A DNA stretch of 16,310 bases. It comes from Candidatus Komeilibacteria bacterium. Lineage in GTDB: Bacteria > Patescibacteriota > Patescibacteriia > UBA1558. The position numbers and the translations under genes were made by a program. Position 1 is the first letter of the stretch, and the number at the start of each line of letters is the position of its first letter. The DNA is taken from NCBI GenBank assembly GCA_024654345.1, contig JANLIN010000002.1, forward strand, positions 1 through 16,310, written 5' to 3'. Below, piece by piece: positions 12,773 through 16,310 of this stretch. Below the pieces are notes generated by a model. That model had not been told where the DNA came from, did no database searches, and was given only the letters and a program-made list of their open reading frames with translations.

Positions 12773-13996
12773 TCAACGCAGAGGCATTGATTTTAATTGT
12801 CCCGTATTTTGGTCCACAAAATAAACGACATCACCGGCGGCGGAGATATTCAGCTGGGTGGCATTGACACCGGCACCCTGCGGAATTCCCAGCAAACGAC
12901 GACCACCGGTAGATAAATCTATTTCATAAAACTGATCATTGGATTCTCCCACCAGTTCCGGGAAAATGCCTGATAACTGCGGTAATTTTTCCGGCACGGC
13001 ACAGTACACTTTGCGCGAGTCGATACCAAAAGTACATTTGTGTGACCAGGTATTGATGCCAAAGTTCAGTTTGAAACTACCCGTGTAGTCACCACCCATA
13101 TCCGCCAGATACAGTGTCGGCTTATAGCTACTGGAAGTATTGTAAACACTGTAGAGCATATAGTCGCCTTGGGGGGACCAAGAACCCTCGAATCCTCGTC
13201 CATCGGTGACCAAAGATTTTATATTTCCGCCCGATTGACCGATCGGATACACCTCTTGCCGCTCAAAATCTATGCCCTCTCGGTAGGTGGCGATTATTTC
13301 TCCGGCCGGTGACCAATTGATTTGCACGTCATCTTTCTTGTCACCCAGATGCTCAATAAATTTCAGACCCGAGCCGTCGTAATTGGCCGTCACCACCCAA
13401 TTATTATCCGCCTGTCCGGTAATAGCCTTGGCCGCTATCTTGTCGCCGGAGTTATCAAAAGAGAAATCCTCCAGTTCCGGCGGTAAAGATATCTGCTTAT
13501 CACGGCGAAAATCATAGACGATATTATAACCGTCCGGGTACTCCAGCACAGCCCGATCGCCATTGCGTGACCAAGTGACTTCCTCCACATTGAAAAAAAT
13601 TTTGTCCGAAAGCTCGGACGGCTGTCCATTTACATAACGATAAAACTTACCATCCTCACGGTTGTAATAACGTAGTTCATCGCGACCCGTCAAAGCAACG
13701 CCACTGACGCGCGCCGGCGTGACTGGTTTTGCCTCTCTTTGCAAATCCGAACCCGTCGTGTCACCGGGTTCACCCGTCAGCGGCGGTAAACCGCTATCAA
13801 GCTGATTTACCGGCTGATTAAAAGATCCATCATTGACCGCCGGCAAGCCATTTATCGGTGGGAGATTGGCCGCCGGTTCGTTATTCACCGATTCGATGGC
13901 GGTGCGAAAAAATAAAGTATAAATCAGCCAGGCCAATACAAGCACCAGGATGATGAAACCGACCACGATCAGAATTTTTTTTAGTTTACTACTCAT
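12773..13996 (-). CDS. Membrane-anchored beta-propeller protein (TolB/WD40-like)
   Basis: With the ATG at 13996 the protein has 407 residues. It begins MSSKLKKIL and has one hydrophobic span (about 7-30), so it is likely a signal anchor with the rest outside. A Pro/Asn-rich linker follows (about 40-90). The rest shows repeated blades with motifs such as TWSRNGD, NWSPAGE and GSWSPQGD, as in TolB/PD40 beta-propellers, often protein-binding. This ATG is preferred over one at 14041 because it lies 4 nt after the stop of the upstream gene and gives a normal anchor; the longer form would overlap that gene. In the cluster it may serve as a periplasmic scaffold for the secretion-like complex. Enzyme activity is not indicated. 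Confidence 0.75.
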   Translation of the reverse strand: MSSKLKKILIVVGFIILVLVLAWLIYTLFFRTAIESVNNEPAANLPPINGLPAVNDGSFNQPVNQLDSGLPPLTGEPGDTTGSDLQREAKPVTPARVSGVALTGRDELRYYNREDGKFYRYVNGQPSELSDKIFFNVEEVTWSRNGDRAVLEYPDGYNIVYDFRRDKQISLPPELEDFSFDNSGDKIAAKAITGQADNNWVVTANYDGSGLKFIEHLGDKKDDVQINWSPAGEIIATYREGIDFERQEVYPIGQSGGNIKSLVTDGRGFEGSWSPQGDYMLYSVYNTSSSYKPTLYLADMGGDYTGSFKLNFGINTWSHKCTFGIDSRKVYCAVPEKLPQLSGIFPELVGESNDQFYEIDLSTGGRRLLGIPQGAGVNATQLNISAAGDVVYFVDQNTGQLKSMPLR

Positions 13997-14000
13997 ATGT

Positions 14001-14645
14001 TTAGAAAAAAATAGCGGCTGTGCATTCAATGGTATTACCAATATTTGTCAGGCTGGGGGTACAATAGGCAATGGTGGCGATGAGAATCACAATCGCCAGC
14101 ACTATTGCCCACCACATGGCAAAAACGAAGCTGGCGGCCATCCCGTCCAAAAAACCAACCTTGATCGGAATGCCATAGCTCCGCAACTTGTCTCCCATCA
14201 AGAAGGCGACCACCCAAATACCAAAGGCCGCGTTGGCGGAAAAAAAACCACTCACCGGCTCGAAGCTGGCGGCACAGAGACTGTATATCCATTTGGAAAC
14301 GGACTTGCCGATGATTAAATTGTTAAGACGCTCCTGACCGATGACCGCGCCGGCCAATTTCATCCGCGGATCTTTCATCATTGTTTTCTGCAACATTGCC
14401 ATCCTCTGTGACAATCTGTCTTGCTGTAATTCATCACTCCACTTTTCGGTATTTTTTCCCGTCTTGTCCTTTCCCGACGGCATTCCCGCCGGCAGTGGCT
14501 CGCCGATTTTCATCAACTTAACCTTCTCTCGAACCTTAGGTAATTCCGGCAACTTATTCACCTTGGCCTCGGGGTAACGGCTAAATTTCTCCCGACCCTT
14601 CCCCGCCGCCAGTTCATCCTGCCATTGCTGGCGCTCATCGGCCAT
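14001..14645 (-). CDS. Multi-TM membrane protein of the VirB4-associated cluster
   Basis: The 214-residue protein has a charged, Lys/Glu-rich cytosolic half (residues 1-110) followed by hydrophobic spans near 117-136, 138-152 and 167-194. The C-terminus has two Cys (about 195 and 208). I do not recognise a family; position next to a VirB8-like gene and a VirB4-like gene makes an inner-membrane subunit of the secretion-like complex likely. The ATG at 14645 directly abuts the stop of the upstream gene, which suggests coupled translation. The next gene starts 4 nt after its stop. Confidence 0.65.
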   Translation of the reverse strand: MADERQQWQDELAAGKGREKFSRYPEAKVNKLPELPKVREKVKLMKIGEPLPAGMPSGKDKTGKNTEKWSDELQQDRLSQRMAMLQKTMMKDPRMKLAGAVIGQERLNNLIIGKSVSKWIYSLCAASFEPVSGFFSANAAFGIWVVAFLMGDKLRSYGIPIKVGFLDGMAASFVFAMWWAIVLAIVILIATIAYCTPSLTNIGNTIECTAAIFF

Positions 14646-15206
14646 TTATTTCTTGGTTAATGAATTTATCAGCCAGCGATCACCACTTTTCACCAGTTCC
14701 ACCGAATAGCTGGCATACTGAATGTCTTGATTGGTCTCGCTCGTGACTTGTAGCTGGACCTGCTGTTCAAGGGTTTTTGACTGGATGCCACCGGTCGGAT
14801 CAGTCTGACTAAGTACCTTGGCGGACACACCGTAGTAAAATTGGTTATCATAGAGCTCTCGCCAATTTTCCAGATCTGTCTGTGCCTGAGTGCGCATCGC
14901 CGCTGTCATTTTGTTCTGTAACAAATTTATATTTTCGCCCCAGTTTTGATTGGAAAAGCTGAAGTATCTTTCCACGAAATTCTTGGCGGCCGACTTGGCG
15001 CCATCTTCATCGGGATTGGTGACGTTTTGGCCCGGACGAAGTGAAGCTTCGTCATTCGGGTTTTGTTGATCGAAGATCTGCGGTTCATTCACCAATGTAT
15101 CCGACGGCTCATGGCCCCGATTCCACAGGACCAAGAGAACTATGATAAGCACCAAGAGCAGAGCCGCTCCGCCGATGATAAATAATCTGCGTTTATTGAT
15201 ATACAT
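14646..15206 (-). CDS. Bitopic membrane protein, VirB8-like / NTF2-like
   Basis: The 186-residue protein has a short basic start (MYINKRR), one strong membrane span (about 8-28), a flexible Asn/Asp/Pro-rich linker (30-70) and a C-terminal domain (about 70-186). The layout, and the final pattern of alternating strands ending in SGDRWLINSL, fit an NTF2-like fold as in VirB8/TrbF. VirB8 nucleates the inner-membrane core of type IV secretion systems. The match is by architecture and context, not by a clear signature. It starts 26 nt after the VirB4-like gene, with an AT-rich gap and no visible Shine-Dalgarno site. Confidence 0.6.
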   Translation of the reverse strand: MYINKRRLFIIGGAALLLVLIIVLLVLWNRGHEPSDTLVNEPQIFDQQNPNDEASLRPGQNVTNPDEDGAKSAAKNFVERYFSFSNQNWGENINLLQNKMTAAMRTQAQTDLENWRELYDNQFYYGVSAKVLSQTDPTGGIQSKTLEQQVQLQVTSETNQDIQYASYSVELVKSGDRWLINSLTKK

Positions 15207-15232
15207 AGCTTTGAATTATAATAATATATATT

Positions 15233-16310
15233 TTAATAGCCTTTTTCTTGCTCCTCGGCAAACTCTTTCTTAGCTTCCTCAATTTCCAGTAACTGACGCG
15301 GATCCGAAGTTATTATCTGATCTTCGGCGTAAGAAGCGACTATTTGCAGAGCGGCATGCTTCGTACCGGCAAAAAATATACCCGTCCCAACGCCACCTTC
15401 CAATAGTAAGTACTTCTCGCCCTCCGTCAGCATAAAAGTTTTCTGAATATTATCTATCGCCGCCGGTGATTGTTTCAGTAAGATCTGTAGGGCGGAGTTG
15501 GTGACTATAGCTCGACCATAATCATTATTCAAAAAGTCATTGACGTCCTGTGTGATGGTGGTAACACCCAGATAATACTTACGCGCTCTTTTCACCAACG
15601 CAAATATGAATTTTGCCGATTCTTCCCTCTGCATCAACCACCAAGCTTCGTCGATCACTAGAATTCTCTTTTTCATCTCCGAGCGCACGACGTTCCATAT
15701 ATAATTGACGATCGTATAGATTCCGACCGGTCGCAACTCGTCTTCGAGGTCGCGAACAGAAAAGACTACTAACTGATTCTGCATGTCAACGTTGGTGTAA
15801 TTATTCAATAATCCGGCAAATGTGCCCTCCGTATATTTTTTCAAACGAAGCGCTATATCCTCACCCCCCTCCATGCCCGCCAGTACCTGCTCCAAATCGG
15901 ACAACAACGGCGGCTCAATGGTAGATAGATCTGATTCCGGTCCAATATCTTTTTTGGCATAGGTTTCCAAAATCGCCCGGTCTATCAATGAATCCTCCTG
16001 GTGAGTAAAATCACCCAACATGATACGTAGTAACCCTTTAATAGTAATAACGGCACTCCGGATGATATCGGCCGGCTTATTATCACCACCGATTCCGCGC
16101 GGTAGATCAAAAGGATTGAGTTTACTCTCCGAATTGAGGGAAATATTTACAAACGTACCACCCACGGCATCCGCCAAATATTTATACTCTGCCTCCGGGT
16201 CAATAATTATGACATCGGCGCCCATCATGAGACTACGCAGAATCTCCAATTTGACCGTATAGCTTTTACCGGCCCCGGAGGTGGCAAAAACGACTGAGTT
16301 GGCGTTCTGT
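15233..16310 (-). CDS. VirB4/TraC-like conjugation ATPase, partial (N-terminus cut by right edge)
   Basis: The frame is open from the right edge to a stop at 15233, about 359 codons, covering the ATPase domain. Walker A ATSGAGKS is encoded at about 16262-16285, and Walker B RILVIDEAWW near 15640-15670. TTITQDVNDF follows, as in the conserved TQ-containing motif of VirB4/TraC/TrbE. VirB4 energises assembly of the type IV secretion pilus and is the most conserved part of such systems. A TTG at 16249 is in frame but lies after Walker A, so it is not the true start. In these bacteria such ATPases head clusters for pilus or DNA-transfer machines; a full conjugation set (relaxase, coupling protein) is not visible here. 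Confidence 0.9.
   Translation of the reverse strand, partial: QNANSVVFATSGAGKSYTVKLEILRSLMMGADVIIIDPEAEYKYLADAVGGTFVNISLNSESKLNPFDLPRGIGGDNKPADIIRSAVITIKGLLRIMLGDFTHQEDSLIDRAILETYAKKDIGPESDLSTIEPPLLSDLEQVLAGMEGGEDIALRLKKYTEGTFAGLLNNYTNVDMQNQLVVFSVRDLEDELRPVGIYTIVNYIWNVVRSEMKKRILVIDEAWWLMQREESAKFIFALVKRARKYYLGVTTITQDVNDFLNNDYGRAIVTNSALQILLKQSPAAIDNIQKTFMLTEGEKYLLLEGGVGTGIFFAGTKHAALQIVASYAEDQIITSDPRQLLEIEEAKKEFAEEQEKGY

Noticed and set aside
1..16310. tRNA or rRNA genes
   Set aside because: No cloverleaf with CCA-type ends or conserved rRNA segments was recognised; the folded element at 1265-1354 lacks tRNA landmarks.

Overview
The window reads as bacterial chromosome, most likely from a Candidate Phyla Radiation / Patescibacteria genome (Parcubacteria-like; rank below phylum is a guess). 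The reasons are: a compact VirB4/VirB2-type gene cluster ending in a Cys-rich, membrane-anchored pilin-like protein; housekeeping genes (recG, radA) packed with overlapping or abutting ends and no clear Shine-Dalgarno sites; and many small membrane proteins of unknown family. This placement is inference from gene content.

Region by region. (1) 1-1205, minus: a multi-pass membrane M48-type zinc metallopeptidase, cut by the left edge. (2) 1206-2344: a 2H-phosphoesterase-like gene (minus) in a non-coding frame rich in structure. The frame holds an attC-like folded site (1265-1354), a pair of inverted repeats (1348-1412 and 2187-2253), a 14-bp inverted repeat at the gene's 3' end, and a 28-bp dif-like Xer core site (2281-2308). 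(3) 2345-5235, plus: a Xer-type tyrosine recombinase overlapping recG. (4) 5236-10200: an accessory stretch between recG and radA. It has four genes of little or no known function, each with its own strong sigma70-type promoter, good Shine-Dalgarno site and mostly an intrinsic terminator: a small two-TM membrane protein, a DUF4116-repeat protein, a small Cys-rich protein and a secreted protein with a type IX secretion (T9SS) C-terminal sorting domain. A promoter-terminator unit at 8024-8160 lies upstream of the Cys-rich gene and could make a small RNA or an attenuated leader. (5) 10201-16310, minus: an operon-like run with, in transcription order, VirB4/TraC-like ATPase (cut by the right edge), a VirB8-like bitopic protein, a TM protein, a membrane-anchored beta-propeller, a VirB2/TrbC-like pilin fused to a Cys-rich ectodomain, and radA.

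How it fits together. The right-hand cluster looks like the envelope part of a reduced type IV secretion / DNA-uptake or pilus machine, with RadA co-transcribed. The left part places a Xer recombinase next to a dif-like core site and divergent from two genes separated by an attC-like site, a layout that mimics an integron although the recombinase lacks the IntI-specific insertion. The middle stretch differs in style of expression signals and carries a sorting domain normally associated with the Fibrobacteres-Chlorobi-Bacteroidetes group, so it is a candidate acquired island.
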